Assembly (NCBI RefSeq): GCF_018991925.1
Contig: NW_024720773.1
Span: 501,485-565,484, forward strand
Reading direction: 5' to 3'
DNA length: 64,000 bases
From: Homarus americanus
Lineage: Eukaryota > Arthropoda > Malacostraca > Decapoda > Nephropidae
Every line of letters begins with the position of its first letter. The stretch's first letter is position 1. This document shows, in pieces, positions 10,845-20,628 of this stretch. The notes beneath the pieces are model-generated. The model made no database searches, was not told the origin of the DNA, and worked only from the letters and a program-made list of their open reading frames with translations. The position numbers and the translations under genes are program-made.

Positions 10845-11873
10845 ATAATTATTATGCCAAAAACATATCTGTTCCATACACAAAAAAGCAACAAGAGAAA
10901 GTTCACCGTGTTGATTTAGTCTGGGATGTCTATATCAGTGATAGCTTAAAGTCAGCCACTCGTCAGAAAAGAGGAAGTGGTGTAAGACGACGTATGACAG
11001 GTACAACACAGGTGCCACAGAATTGGAGTCAGTTTTTGAAAGATGAGAACAATAAGAAAGAGCAATTTGACTTTCTTGGCAAACAAGCTATGATTGTATA
11101 TACAGTATGAGGGCTGAAGCAGAGCTGTGACTGATGATGAAAATGTTCTGATCTCTGAAGATGCAGACCTTAGTAACCCGTCTCCCTGCAGGTATGAAGA
11201 AGCAGACTCAAGAATGATTGTGCATGCAGCTGATGCCGCCAGCAAAGGCAGCAGGAAGATTATAATTAGAACTGTAGATACCGATGTGGTCATTCTAGCA
11301 ATTGCATTTTTTTGAAAGGCTGAGTGTTGATATACTATGGATTGCATTTGGGACCGGAAAGACCTTCCACTACATACCCAAACATGAAATTGTTGGTACC
11401 ATGGGAAGTCAAAAAGCTCAATCCTTCTTTGATTTCATGCCTTCACAGGTTGTGACACAGTATCAGGATTCTGTGGAATGGGCAATATATCAGCCTGGGA
11501 TGTATGGAAGGTCTTTCCTGAAGTTTCATCTGCATTTCTAGCAATATCATCACCATACAATGGCATATCAGCCAATGTTCATGCCTTTCTCGAGAGGTTT
11601 GTTGTCATTTTGTATAACAGGATAAGGTGTATGTTAAGCGTGAATGACCGCAGAAGAGATTTTTTTACAAGGAAAGGCAGGACTTCCATGAAAATGCTGT
11701 CTCCAACCCAGGAAGCCCTCACTCAGCATATGAGGAGAGCCTGCTTTCGAGCTAGAAACATATGGGGACAGGCTTTGGTGGCATATATTGACACACCTTC
11801 ACCATCAGAGTGGGGATGGGTGAAAGAGGATCCTGTGTGGAGAACTTTCTGGACAATGCTACCAGAGACTTCT
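10845..11873 (+). pseudogene. Uncharacterised nuclease-like gene, segment 3
   Basis: Coding resumes with VDLVWDVYISDSLKSATR, an R-x-K-R-G-S-G-V-R-R-R basic patch, and NWSQFLKDENNKKEQFDFL. Next come CRYEEADSRMIVHAADAA and RTVDTDVVILA (11190-11310), then WIAFGTGKTFHYIP. FHAFTGCDTVSGF (about 11438-11476) appears after a frame change, and WGWVKEDPVWRTFW sits near the end. The EEAD, DTDV and GCD blocks are spaced like the metal-binding motifs of FEN/PIN-like nucleases. That functional reading is my inference. At least two frameshifts and a stop at 11313 show decay. A cysteine-bearing tail may follow to about 12000 in another frame. Confidence 0.65.
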
Positions 11874-11916
11874 TAGGGTTGTAGGGAGCTTGTAAAATGT
11901 GGGTGACAGAAGGGAT

Positions 11917-12132
11917 GTACAGTTGTGGAAATATGTTCCCACAACCCCTATGGTAACCCGTGTCTCCAAACGGCCAACCTATATGACCTATAGCACACCT
12001 ATCCACCAATCACGTCTGTCGTTACATGACCAATACCCATTCATTCATAAATAGTGATAATACGACTGCAACGTTACCGTTTGGAGGCACAGGTTACCAC
12101 AGGGGTGTAGAAACACATTTGCGCAACTGTAC
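11917..12132. repeat. Inverted repeat IR1
   Basis: Arm 11917-11973 pairs with arm 12077-12132 (about 56 bp each, roughly 80 percent complementary) around a 103-bp spacer. Both arms contain GTACAGTTG and the CCGTTTGGAG...GGTTACC motif in opposite orientation. It lies just 3' of the nuclease-like gene. Confidence 0.75.
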
Positions 12133-12195
12133 AACTCGTTGTGGCTGTTCAAGAGTGCAGATGCCTTGTGCACCTCTACCACATAAACTATCGTG

Positions 12196-12460
12196 TACAG
12201 CTGGGGAATAATATTCTGCCCCACATTGCGCTGGCTAGTGGAGATATCCGGCAACTCTCGTAAATAGTAAACAGGGCATGAATGAACCTTTCTTGGATTG
12301 TAGTGAGAACTATTAGGGTGCTATTTGGATGAAAACTTGCTACAATCGAAGCTCTATTCCTTCATAATAGTTAACTTCGTGCCCTGTTTACTTCTACAAG
12401 ATATGCCAGATGTCTCCACTGGCCACAGCAATGTGGGCATTATATTATTCCCCAACTGTA
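12196..12460. repeat. Inverted repeat IR2
   Basis: Arm 12196-12282 (TACAGCTGGGGAATAATATT... to AACAGGGCATGAA) pairs with 12377-12460 around a spacer of about 95 bp. It follows IR1 directly, so two large potential hairpins stand in tandem downstream of the nuclease-like gene. Confidence 0.75.
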
Positions 12461-12844
12461 TCTGTAAATAGGAAGAAATGTATGTAAATATTATGGTTTT
12501 TCATGTATGGGGTTTTACTATTTATGATTGTATTGTGAAGTAGAGTTGTAATCAATGTAAATAATCTAGCTATTAAATACTGACGATTGAGTACTAGTTC
12601 CTACTGTAGTAACAATATTCTGCCACCTGCGAGCATAACCAGTAATTTCATATGTAATTTTGATTCACAAAAATGTTGCACAATAATTTATGTTAAGAGA
12701 GAAAGACTCTTTCAATGTAAAGTTGGTACTGTCACAGAATAAATATAATTTGCACACATTTTCATAAAGTTTTTCGGATATATCGACAAAAATAATGCTC
12801 ACAGCACTTCATGATCATTTAAATTATTTTAGAGCATCTTCTTC
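12461..12844. other. AT-rich sequence, no gene
   Basis: I see nothing coding or repetitive between the second inverted repeat and the right terminal repeat. Confidence 0.5.
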
Positions 12845-12972
12845 GGAGTCTATATCTGAAAGCAGAGTGAAAATATATTGAGTAGAAGCTGAGATATGGC
12901 CGATTTAGTAAAACGTTATGAGTCGTATCTATAGGTGGCCCCACCTGCCAACAGGGGGCAGTAGCAGAGAGT
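12845..12972 (-). repeat. Right inverted repeat
   Basis: The reverse complement starts CTGCTACTGCCCCCTGTTGG and matches 1888-2011 inward, including GTTTTACTAAATCG and CATATCTCAGCTTCTACTCA. This is the second end of the candidate element described for 1888-12972. Confidence 0.7.
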
Positions 12973-13209
12973 CTGTAGCGTTAGCGTTGTATATGGTTTG
13001 TGGCCGATTGTCAGATTTCTCTTTGTGTTTGTCTAGTTTCTCTTTGTATGGCTCACATACATACATACATACATACACGTAGGAGATCTCGCACTAAGGA
13101 TGGAGGTAAGAAGAGAAACTCACAATGGCATTTTCTGTATACAGTATACATATATAGTATGTACAGTGCAGTGCTAAGGAGTTTCTGTGTGGTGAGGAGC
13201 TATTTGAGA
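12973..13209. other. Spacer with (CATA)n
   Basis: A short (CATA)n run (13049-13076) lies in otherwise unremarkable sequence. No gene seen. Confidence 0.5.
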
Positions 13210-13248
13210 GGTCTTGTTGGTTTGAGATCGTTGAGTAAAATGACCTTC
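13210..13248. repeat. 39-bp direct repeat, left copy
   Basis: Identical at 37 of 39 positions to 27976-28014 and in the same orientation. The pair brackets the non-LTR element at 13249-27975, so it looks like an unusually long target-site duplication. The element's 3' end carries a (CAA)n/A-rich tail (GTTTTTGTTGTTGTTG on the plus strand) directly against this copy. Confidence 0.6.
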
Positions 13249-14051
13249 ACGGCTGTTTTTGTTGTTGTTGAGATTGTCGGACCGTAGTCCGACACGGGCC
13301 TTTGCCTGTAGGCAGCCCGTTTGGTGGTTCCGGCTGGAGCTCTTGGAGCAGCCAGACCGGATTTGGGATTGTAGGTTGTCCTACCTGCAGATATGAAAGG
13401 ATACTGCAGGTTTGCAAGAGTGAGCGGACCCTCGGTCAGTGAACGCTTACCACCAACCCCAACTCTTGGACGTGGTCAGTTTCGGAGTGGCGCGCCCCCC
13501 GAACTAGGGTCCGCACTTGCTGGGGGAGGATACTTCCTAAGCTATCTGGGTGGTGGGTATCGTGTAATGACCCGGAGAAGGTGGTGAATGTGGTTTGTTT
13601 GGCCTTTCGGGTTAGAGCGGCAGCTGCTGTCGTGTGTTCTTCTTGGAAATTTCGAATTCTGTTTCGGAGACTTTGTGTGACTTTCAGTGGGTTGGCCGCT
13701 GGCTCCTGACAGTAGGTGCATTCCCTGACGACATTTCCGATCGTCTGCCACGTGCACTTGTACCATAGTCATAGTCGATGAAGGCTAACTTGGGTTTATC
13801 TTTGTGTTTCTTGTCCGCAAATGGTTGTTTCCCTTTTGTAGCCACCAGGTACGATTTGGCTCATTGGGAACCAGCGTTGAATGCATTAAGGAAGCTCTTT
13901 TGGATGTGGAGCTTGGTAGTCTTTCTGAGGTGGTTCTTGATCTGTTGCACGCTTGCTGGAACTTGAATGTGTACGCTTCAGGAACGTGTGGCTGCCTTGG
14001 CTGCTTCGTCTGCCATATCATTTCCCCTGATCCCTACATGACTGGGAATCC
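13249..14051 (-). pseudogene. Non-LTR element B, 3' part: RNase H end and 3' UTR
   Basis: On the minus strand the segment next to the inserted LTR (14051 downwards) reads IPSHVGIRGNDMADEAA, the third conserved RNase H block (H-x-G-x-x-G-N-x-x-A-D), followed by a stop. The remaining 700 bases are a 3' UTR containing GTCGGACTACGGTCCGAC, a short palindrome, then a (CAA)n tail. The other part of the same RNase H lies at 25158-25791. The 11.1-kb env-Gypsy element between them duplicated ATCC. Confidence 0.8.
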
Positions 14052-14504
14052 TGTTCTAGCTGGTTAATTATTGGTTCTGTCGAAGTTAACCAGGCTGGTA
14101 CATTTATATTATATTGGGTTAGAGTAGCGAAACCCAATTGTCTGTTTCTTCCTTTTATTAAGGAACTGCTGTTGATACAATTCCTGAGTGTAAATCAACC
14201 GTAACTTCCACTATTTATGAGTGTGAAGAGAGAGAGGACGGCGGCTATGTAAATAGGCCGTTTAATCACTTCCGTTCGATGTGAGATTATGAGTGGGACT
14301 GCCCAAGGGTGCTGGCTTATCCGAGCTGACCCATGTGCTGACCCATTCAGTCATTGGCCGCACCCTAAGGAGGCTACCAATCCTGTGATAAGAGCATGAC
14401 AACTCATAGCCAGTGGAAAGTTACAGGGGATGAATCAGTTTATAAATCCAATGTAATGAATCCATTTATATAATACTTCTGTTGATGAGACAGGGGCCAT
14501 TACA
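14052..14504 (-). repeat. env-Gypsy 3' LTR
   Basis: TGTTCTAGCTGG...GGCCATTACA on the plus strand, matching 24707-25157. It is the 3' LTR because all genes read on the minus strand. The sequence just inside it on the sense strand (GGGTGGCAGGTGACCGAGCGA region, 14505-14526) is not a classic polypurine tract. Confidence 0.9.
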
Positions 14505-14700
14505 TCGCTCGGTCACCTGCCACCCGAGCTCGCGAGGACTAAATAAACTCGCAGACTACATCCTACACAACCCTAACCATGTTATAAACATATATGTAAA
14601 CACAAAGCTGGGGACTCTGAAACCGTAGGGTTTTCATCAACTACAGGGGTCCTAGACTTAAGTGTCTTACTGGTTAGAATGTTGTGGACATTTGTCAACT
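14505..14700 (-). other. env-Gypsy 3' untranslated region
   Basis: Short non-coding stretch between the env end and the 3' LTR. The frame that holds the likely membrane anchor ends at about 14590-14600. Confidence 0.5.
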
Positions 14701-14714
14701 TGGATGACACTGAC

Positions 14715-16291
14715 TTATAATAACAAAAAAGAAACATAACTGCCAAAATTAACACAACTTAGTAATGCAAATTCCCGTGCAAGGTAAAATGGCAGATTAT
14801 TATTCAAATCAGCAAATTGGGTCTCTTTCAAGTAGGAAATAACCTTTAATTTCTCTGAAACGATCTGAAGTTCTTTTACAGTAAAGTTCATAACAGGAAA
14901 CATGGGAATTAAATCAGACTTGAGATTTAAATTCAAGGCAAAATGCTGATGAGTAGACAAGGTCCGTAATGAACTACAAGTGATTTCACAGTAATCCAGA
15001 GCCTTGTAATGACCTTTCACAACTAACTGCTTACCACCATCGTGGCATTTTAAAATAACAGTAGTGTCATCATGAAAGAATAAGTACTGCACATTATGGA
15101 GATGAGCGTGAAACACAGCTTTAACACTAACTGCATTGCGTAAGCGCTGTGCGTACATTAGTTTGCATGACCGCCAATTCACATATCCCTTCTGCAGCAG
15201 GAATAAATGCGAATATATAGGCTGGACATACGTGTAAGTGTAGATATGACGACTTACACCACTATAGTACCCTAGGATCATCCAACGCCAATAAAGACTA
15301 TTCTTCATCTACAAGTAAAAGTTCTTTAGGCCTATCCAGAGCATACAGTGTGTCGTTAACAAACCAGGGGAAGGGTTCTAAATGCCATGCATTAAACTTA
15401 TGTTGCCCTCGCATAGGTATGTGGATAAGAATAGCATTCCACCTCATGATCATTAAAAATAGGAGTTAAGTGATATGTCAACTTGGCAATCTGTAATGCA
15501 TCAAGAAGAGTCTGCACAGGCACAAGCTTTGCATCCACATGCTCTATCCCTGCATCTACTATGCTGTCAATTAGTTCATTTTTATTAGTAAGGATATTCT
15601 GAACTGAATCTTCTGCAGCATGCAAATATTCAGAAAAATAAAGGAGCCACTCTAACGTAGGGACTGAATTCTGCAATTTATACACAACCACCGATATATG
15701 GTTAGACTCCGATATTATCGCATTAACCTTTGACTCTAAAGCAGTAATCGCATGGAATGTCTGAGATATAACACGATTCTGCTGAGATACAGCTTGATCG
15801 ACAATGTTCACACGGTCCCCCAATTTAGCTACATCGTCGGCAGTTGCCGTGCCAATCAGTGTGCTTTGGATAAGACCCACAAAATTAAACAAACCCCTCT
15901 TTCTTCGTGCTTGAGAACGCACTTCCTTTGCAAGATCAGCCTCAGACGCTGGTATTCTTTTTCCGACAGCGACGAGAAGCTTGTGAAGGGTCCTGAGACG
16001 AAGTTGTTGAAGGTCAACAGTTTGTGCAACCATTGTCGATACATTAGGAGCTGAACGGAGATTATCTAGGACTGCCAATGCTGACTAAAGTTGCGCGTCG
16101 ACGGTTTCCATCTGACGGGGAAGCTTGAGCAGTCCATGCAACTCATACTTGATGTTCACCACGTCCTCTACTATGAGAACGCGTCCAAGGGGTGCAACCA
16201 GCGCACCAGGCTTGAGGACGGATATGGACATGACTGTCAACACAACGGTACCACAACACAGTAGGAGCAACACATTGATGCTCCAAGCCAT
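14715..16291 (-). pseudogene. env-Gypsy envelope fusion protein, broken
   Basis: The gene opens at 16291 with a hydrophobic signal-peptide-like stretch of about 20 residues. It runs to an in-frame TAG at 16085-16087 and continues in the same frame from 16078. A furin-type site RRKR followed by the fusion-peptide-like GLFNFVG lies near 15880-15900, as in baculovirus F and errantivirus Env proteins, which fuse viral and cell membranes. A helical, heptad-like region follows. Frames change between 15398 and 15308, and again near 14770, where a hydrophobic membrane-anchor-like segment with a short cytoplasmic tail reads in another frame. One stop and at least two frameshifts make this copy inactive. 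The start lies 23 bp after the integrase end. Confidence 0.8.
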
Positions 16292-16313
16292 TCTTTAAGA
16301 AATTATATTTGTT

Positions 16314-16733
16314 TCAATATCTGCTTGCAGAACGAAGCTTCATACAATAATCATTAGGCACACTCTGCTCTTGTACAATCTGCAAAGAGGTGTCTATTGC
16401 ATTATTACCATCTGTGAGTAATAAATGTTCATGGGCCTTCTTAAGACGATCCACATGCACGACATCTTCGATCTGTGCATTAGGCTTCCAAATTTTAAAT
16501 TTGTTGCCCGCTTCTTTGGAGATAATGCGGAATGGACCAGAAAACTTAGCCGAAAGCTTGGAGTTCCTTTCAGATTCTCTCACCATAACAGCATCGCCTA
16601 TCTCTAACACGACAGGTTTAGCATGTTTATGTTGCTTGACCATCATTACAGCGCGTGACGCTGCTAAATGTGTTCGTACTTGGCTATGAATATCCGTAAA
16701 AACATGGATTTGTTTTGCCGCGAAGTCATCCAT
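16314..16733 (-). pseudogene. env-Gypsy integrase C-terminal domain
   Basis: In frame with the integrase upstream but separated from it by a TAA at 16737-16739. It reads a region with EIGDAVMVRE and KLSAKFSGPFRII, the latter a GPF/Y-type module found at integrase C-termini of Gypsy elements and vertebrate retroviruses, thought to help target or multimerise the enzyme. It ends SVPNDYCMKLRSASRY at 16314. The same tail closes pol in the decayed copy at about 55868. Confidence 0.8.
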
Positions 16734-16736
16734 ATT

Positions 16737-17975
16737 TTAAACAGGGTTTGGCGTGTCCGTAAGTACATCATAAGGCAGACGTTTATCTGTACCATAGACA
16801 ATGTAGTAGGGTGATTTGCCCGTAGAGCTATTAATCGACCCATTAATGGACGCTGCAACCTGCGGTAACCAATCTTCCCATGTGTATTGCAAATCACACA
16901 CAATCGGGCGAAGTATCTCCAGGATCTTGCGATTGGTTCTCTCAACAAGGCCATTAGCCTGTGGATGATAGGCTGTCACAAAACTTTGCTGTATTCCATA
17001 TTGGGCACATATTTGTGCTACTAGCTGATTCTTGAACTCTGTTCCATTGTCTGAGAGAAGAACCTTAGGCGTAGTATATGGACATATAAGATTCATCACC
17101 AATGCATAGGCCACAGACTCGGTTGTTTTATCCTTCAGTGGGACTAAAACCACGAATCTAGAAAAATTATCCACACACACTAAGACGTACGAGGATCCCT
17201 GATGACTCCTCGGAAGTTGTAACAGGTCAATAGCGACTGTGTCAAACGGACAGTCTGGTGTAGGATATTGTAGAATCGGTGCCGGTGACCTTGTAGTTCC
17301 CTTATGTTGAGCACATGGCAAACACTTAGCAATGTGTAATTCTATACCTTTCTTCTTTGTGTTCCAGAAATACTTCTTTCTTATTTCCTCCAAGCACTTG
17401 TCACATCCTCGGTGACCTGCCTGTGGAACATCGTGGAATAACGTTATAATCGTTTCACACAACGTGTCAGGTACGACTATTTGAAAAACAATATCCTCTG
17501 GCGTCTTTTTCGATCTATGGAGTATGTTATGTCGTAATTCAAACTGACTTAAGGGAAGAATTAATTTGGGGAGTTTAACATCCTCTCCCAATTCAAAAGC
17601 AAAAATGACTGCTGACCATAACGGGTTGCGTCGTTGCTCATCCTCCAGTTGTGAAAGAGTGAACGTTGATACAGGCATCACTGGTGCTAAATTTCTAGAC
17701 AAAGCGTCGGCGACAACATTCGCCCTTCCCGGTAAATACCTAAACTCGGGGTCAAATTCCCGAATTGTCAGATACCAGCGTGCCAATCTGCCTGATAAGT
17801 TTCTGCCATGGAACAGTTCAGTCACTGCCGCATGATCCGTAAATACAGTTATCTTATATCCAAAGATAATGTCCTTAAACTTCTTTAGTGCCCACACAAC
17901 AGCTAATGTCTCGAAATGCATTAATGAATAACGTGTTTCAGCATCATTAAGTTTACGGCTTGCAAAAGCTATCAC
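16737..17975 (-). CDS. env-Gypsy RNase H end and integrase
   Basis: This uninterrupted 412-codon frame begins in RNase H (FASRKLNDAETRYSLMHFE, TVFTDHAAVTELF, ANVVADALSRN). It continues into integrase with an HHCC zinc-binding module (HDVPQAGHRG ... CLPCAQHKG) and the catalytic core: first Asp in VAIDLLQLP, second in LLSDNGTEF, Glu in GLVERTNRK. Integrase inserts the DNA copy into the host genome. The upstream part of RNase H is cut off by the nested non-LTR insertion at 18047. A stop just upstream of 17975 (GAEDL*GKFR) adds to the damage. Confidence 0.88.
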   Translation of the reverse strand: MIAFASRKLNDAETRYSLMHFETLAVVWALKKFKDIIFGYKITVFTDHAAVTELFHGRNLSGRLARWYLTIREFDPEFRYLPGRANVVADALSRNLAPVMPVSTFTLSQLEDEQRRNPLWSAVIFAFELGEDVKLPKLILPLSQFELRHNILHRSKKTPEDIVFQIVVPDTLCETIITLFHDVPQAGHRGCDKCLEEIRKKYFWNTKKKGIELHIAKCLPCAQHKGTTRSPAPILQYPTPDCPFDTVAIDLLQLPRSHQGSSYVLVCVDNFSRFVVLVPLKDKTTESVAYALVMNLICPYTTPKVLLSDNGTEFKNQLVAQICAQYGIQQSFVTAYHPQANGLVERTNRKILEILRPIVCDLQYTWEDWLPQVAASINGSINSSTGKSPYYIVYGTDKRLPYDVLTDTPNPV

Positions 17976-18046
17976 TCGAAACTTTCCTCACAAATCCTCG
18001 GCTCCGATTCCTTGTCCAGAAGCGTCAGTACAGAGGGTGAAAGCTT

Positions 18047-18405
18047 TTTTTTTTTTTTTTTAGGTTAAGGTGGGGAAAGGGTGGAAGGCATGCTGGGGCT
18101 CAAGGCACAGCCAGACATGAGGGATGGAGAAGTCACAACATATAGTCGTGGGGGGAAAGGTTGGAAAAGAAGTTTAATGAGTTAAACAGAGGGGGACGAC
18201 ACCCCTTGTTTTACATATTACAGAGTTTGTTGGCTAACTAAGCTAACCTAGGATTTAGAATGAGGTTGCACAATGGTTATTTTAGTAGACAATGACTAGA
18301 TTGATTTTACAATTACAAGTTTATTAACATCTTATACTGTATTACGTTATGGACTCACTTGATTGTGACTTGTTAAATGTGAATTTATATCATCTAAGTT
18401 TTAAT
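18047..18405 (-). other. 3' UTR and A-tail of the nested non-LTR element
   Basis: About 360 bp of non-coding sequence from the RT stop to the A-tail, rich in short purine runs (AAGGTGGGGAAAGGGTGG on the plus strand). No further gene. Confidence 0.6.
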
Positions 18406-20319
18406 CTAAGGTGGATCACTGTGGCGGACATAGATGGATCGCGGGTTGGGTTGTTGTAGTGCGGGCAGACTCCGGGGCCACCAGGCGTGGGGTCTCCCTC
18501 CGTTGATGTCTTCCCTGCGTAGGTGGTCTGGGCTGTGAGGGTCGTCCAGGAGCTTGTCCCAAACCTTCTTCCCTAGGCGATGGAACCTGAAGTTGAGGGC
18601 CTCTGTTTTATTTCTTAGGTGGATGGTTTCCACTGTCTCCTGGTAGGGTGGCGCTTGGCCACTGGCTGACCTCAAACACTTGTTTTGGAAGCTCTGTAGT
18701 TGTTGTAGTCTAGTCTTCCCGAGTGTGACGAGTGGTATAGATGGGTACTCCAACACAGGCCTCACCAGCGCCTTGTACAGGTGAACTTGTATCTTCTCAG
18801 GCATCAATTTAAAACGTTTTAATTTGGCTGCGGCGACTTTGGCTTTATTTAGTCTGTCCTTCACGTGGGGAATGATGCCCGTCCGAGAAATGATGAGGCC
18901 GAGCAACCTGCCTTGTTTAGAGTACTCAATCTCTTCGTCGTCGATCATCAATGGGGCCGGCTTGAATTTGGCTATGGGTATGACCTCAAATTTCGTTTTG
19001 TTTGTTTTTATTTTCCATTTATTTTCATCCGAGATCTCTTCTATTGCCCGAGCAGTGAGTCGCGCCATCCTTGCTGTGGACCTTCCTGGGCAGGTGACGA
19101 TCTGTGTTACATCGTCGGCATACATGACGTACTCGCTGCCGACGATTGGGGGTGGCAGGTCAGCCGTGTAGAGTGTGTAAAGGGTTGGTGAGAGACAAGA
19201 GCCCTGAGGCACGCCGCTCGATAGTGAGAATTCTTCTCCAAAATGTTCTTGCATCTTGATTTTGGCTCTGCGGTCCGTAATGAAGTTGCACAGCAGGCGA
19301 GTCAGATTTTCGGGTAGCCCCAGTTGTATGATCTTATACTGCAGTCCTGCGTGCCAAACTTTGTCAAACGCCTTGCTGACGTCCCTCAGTACTATATTGC
19401 ACTGTAGGCGGCCAGTCATGGCATTGGCGATCTGCTCGTAGGCCTGAGCTATGGCGGTGGATGTGCCTCGGTACTGGCGGAAGCCGAACTGGCGGGGATT
19501 ATGCACGTCTTCGTCCTCCAGATACATCCGCAATCGCTTGTTGACTATTTTTTCGAAGATTTTGGCAGGTACCTCTAGCAGCGATATTGGTCGAAAGTTT
19601 TCGACTTTGTTTGGAGGCTTCCCTGCTTTTGGTATGAGGCGAATAACGGCGATTTTGAACATCTTAGGGAAGTATCCAGAGGCGAGGCAGGCGTTGCATA
19701 TATGAGCAAGCCTCTCTATCATGTTGTCGGGGAGATGAGCCAGGATCTTCTTGTTAATGTGACTTTGACCAGGTGATTTGTTTTTAAACCCTTTTATGAC
19801 GGCTGACACATCTGCAGGAACAATACGTTCCGTCAGGTAGCTTCCGTCCACCAGTCTGGTGAAGTCAGTCCGTGGGAGCGGCTGGAGCAGGTGCTGATGG
19901 TCCTGCAACTGACCTAAAATATCCTCCTCAAACTCCCTGTCGAAGCCCTCGTTCTCCTGTTCACTAATGGTAAAGATCTTTCGTAAATATCGCCGATGTA
20001 GTTGTTCTTGGTTTTCTTCCTCGAATATTTTTACGTTGTTTTGGTCGAGCAGGTAAGGGACCGTGCTAGAGGTGGAACCCATCAGTCGCTTGATCCCTTT
20101 CCAGAATGCAGCAGAATCGCGGTAATTGTTGGCTGCCTCCCACACCAAGGCGGCCCACTTTTGTTCATGTAGACGTTTGCTCTCGTGCTGGATGTCCGTC
20201 TGTAGCTCTCGGTACCGGTCTCTCAGCTCTTGCGTCCACCCGCGGATACTGGCTAGCTGTCTCACGTGAGCGTACTGGACACTGAGCTGCCTCAGCTGGT
20301 GACTAGTGTGAGGATGGGG
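18406..20319 (-). CDS. Nested non-LTR element: reverse transcriptase, 5'-truncated ORF2
   Basis: One open frame of about 638 codons without stops. The open frame technically begins at 20358 in the host element's sequence, so the first codons are not native. RT blocks in order: NFRPISLLEVPAKIFEKIVN, a FGFRQYRGTSTAIAQ block, LRDVSKAFDKVWHAGL, SSGVPQGSCLSPTLYTLY, the catalytic YADDVTQI, and LLGLIISRTG; the thumb has YKALVRPVLEYPS. It copies the element's RNA at the nicked target. Clade is Jockey/I-like by general appearance. No RNase H motif is seen after the thumb. Integrity suggests a young insertion, although without a 5' end this copy is dead on arrival. Confidence 0.85.
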   Translation of the reverse strand, partial: PHPHTSHQLRQLSVQYAHVRQLASIRGWTQELRDRYRELQTDIQHESKRLHEQKWAALVWEAANNYRDSAAFWKGIKRLMGSTSSTVPYLLDQNNVKIFEEENQEQLHRRYLRKIFTISEQENEGFDREFEEDILGQLQDHQHLLQPLPRTDFTRLVDGSYLTERIVPADVSAVIKGFKNKSPGQSHINKKILAHLPDNMIERLAHICNACLASGYFPKMFKIAVIRLIPKAGKPPNKVENFRPISLLEVPAKIFEKIVNKRLRMYLEDEDVHNPRQFGFRQYRGTSTAIAQAYEQIANAMTGRLQCNIVLRDVSKAFDKVWHAGLQYKIIQLGLPENLTRLLCNFITDRRAKIKMQEHFGEEFSLSSGVPQGSCLSPTLYTLYTADLPPPIVGSEYVMYADDVTQIVTCPGRSTARMARLTARAIEEISDENKWKIKTNKTKFEVIPIAKFKPAPLMIDDEEIEYSKQGRLLGLIISRTGIIPHVKDRLNKAKVAAAKLKRFKLMPEKIQVHLYKALVRPVLEYPSIPLVTLGKTRLQQLQSFQNKCLRSASGQAPPYQETVETIHLRNKTEALNFRFHRLGKKVWDKLLDDPHSPDHLRREDINGGRPHAWWPRSLPALQQPNPRSIYVRHSDPP

Positions 20320-20325
20320 AAGCTT

Positions 20326-20628
20326 GAGTGTAGTCAGGGAATGCCAGAACAGGGGCATTGGTAAGCGCTATCTTCAATGCCGCAAAACTATTTTCGTGTT
20401 CAGCATCCCATATAAACATTTCATCTTTCTTAAACAACCTTGTTAGGGGTGATGCCAATATTGCATAGTTCTGAATAAAAGAACGATAATATCCAGATAT
20501 ACCAAGAAAACTACGCACTTGATCAACCGATGTAGGACGTGGGAACTGAGATACAGCTTTAACTTTATCATTAACTGTATGAATGCCTTCACCGTCAAGT
20601 ACATGACCAAGGAAATGGATTATGGATT
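20326..20628 (-). pseudogene. env-Gypsy RT-RNase H connection, truncated by insertion
   Basis: On the minus strand this reads VRSFLGISGYYRSFIQNYA and LTRLFKKDEMFIW...SFAALKIAL, then NAPVLAFPDYT. This is the standard connection plus the approach to the first RNase H block, which is then broken by the nested non-LTR element. The frame differs from that of the RT core upstream, so a frameshift lies near 20640. Confidence 0.8.

Larger units (their letters stand above)
18047..20319 (-). mobile_element. Nested non-LTR retrotransposon, 5'-truncated
   Basis: A 2.27-kb insertion in the RNase H region of the env-Gypsy element. The 3' end carries an A-tail (T-run at 18047-18061 on the plus strand), and AAGCTT flanks both ends (18041-18046 and 20320-20325) as the target-site duplication. 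It lacks ORF1 and the endonuclease and starts within the region upstream of RT, as expected from incomplete reverse transcription. It is the youngest layer of this nest. A related RT fragment lies at 59870-61680. Confidence 0.88.

Noticed and set aside
14505..14526. Polypurine tract of the env-Gypsy element
   Set aside because: The sense-strand sequence is mixed rather than purine-only, so no tract is annotated.
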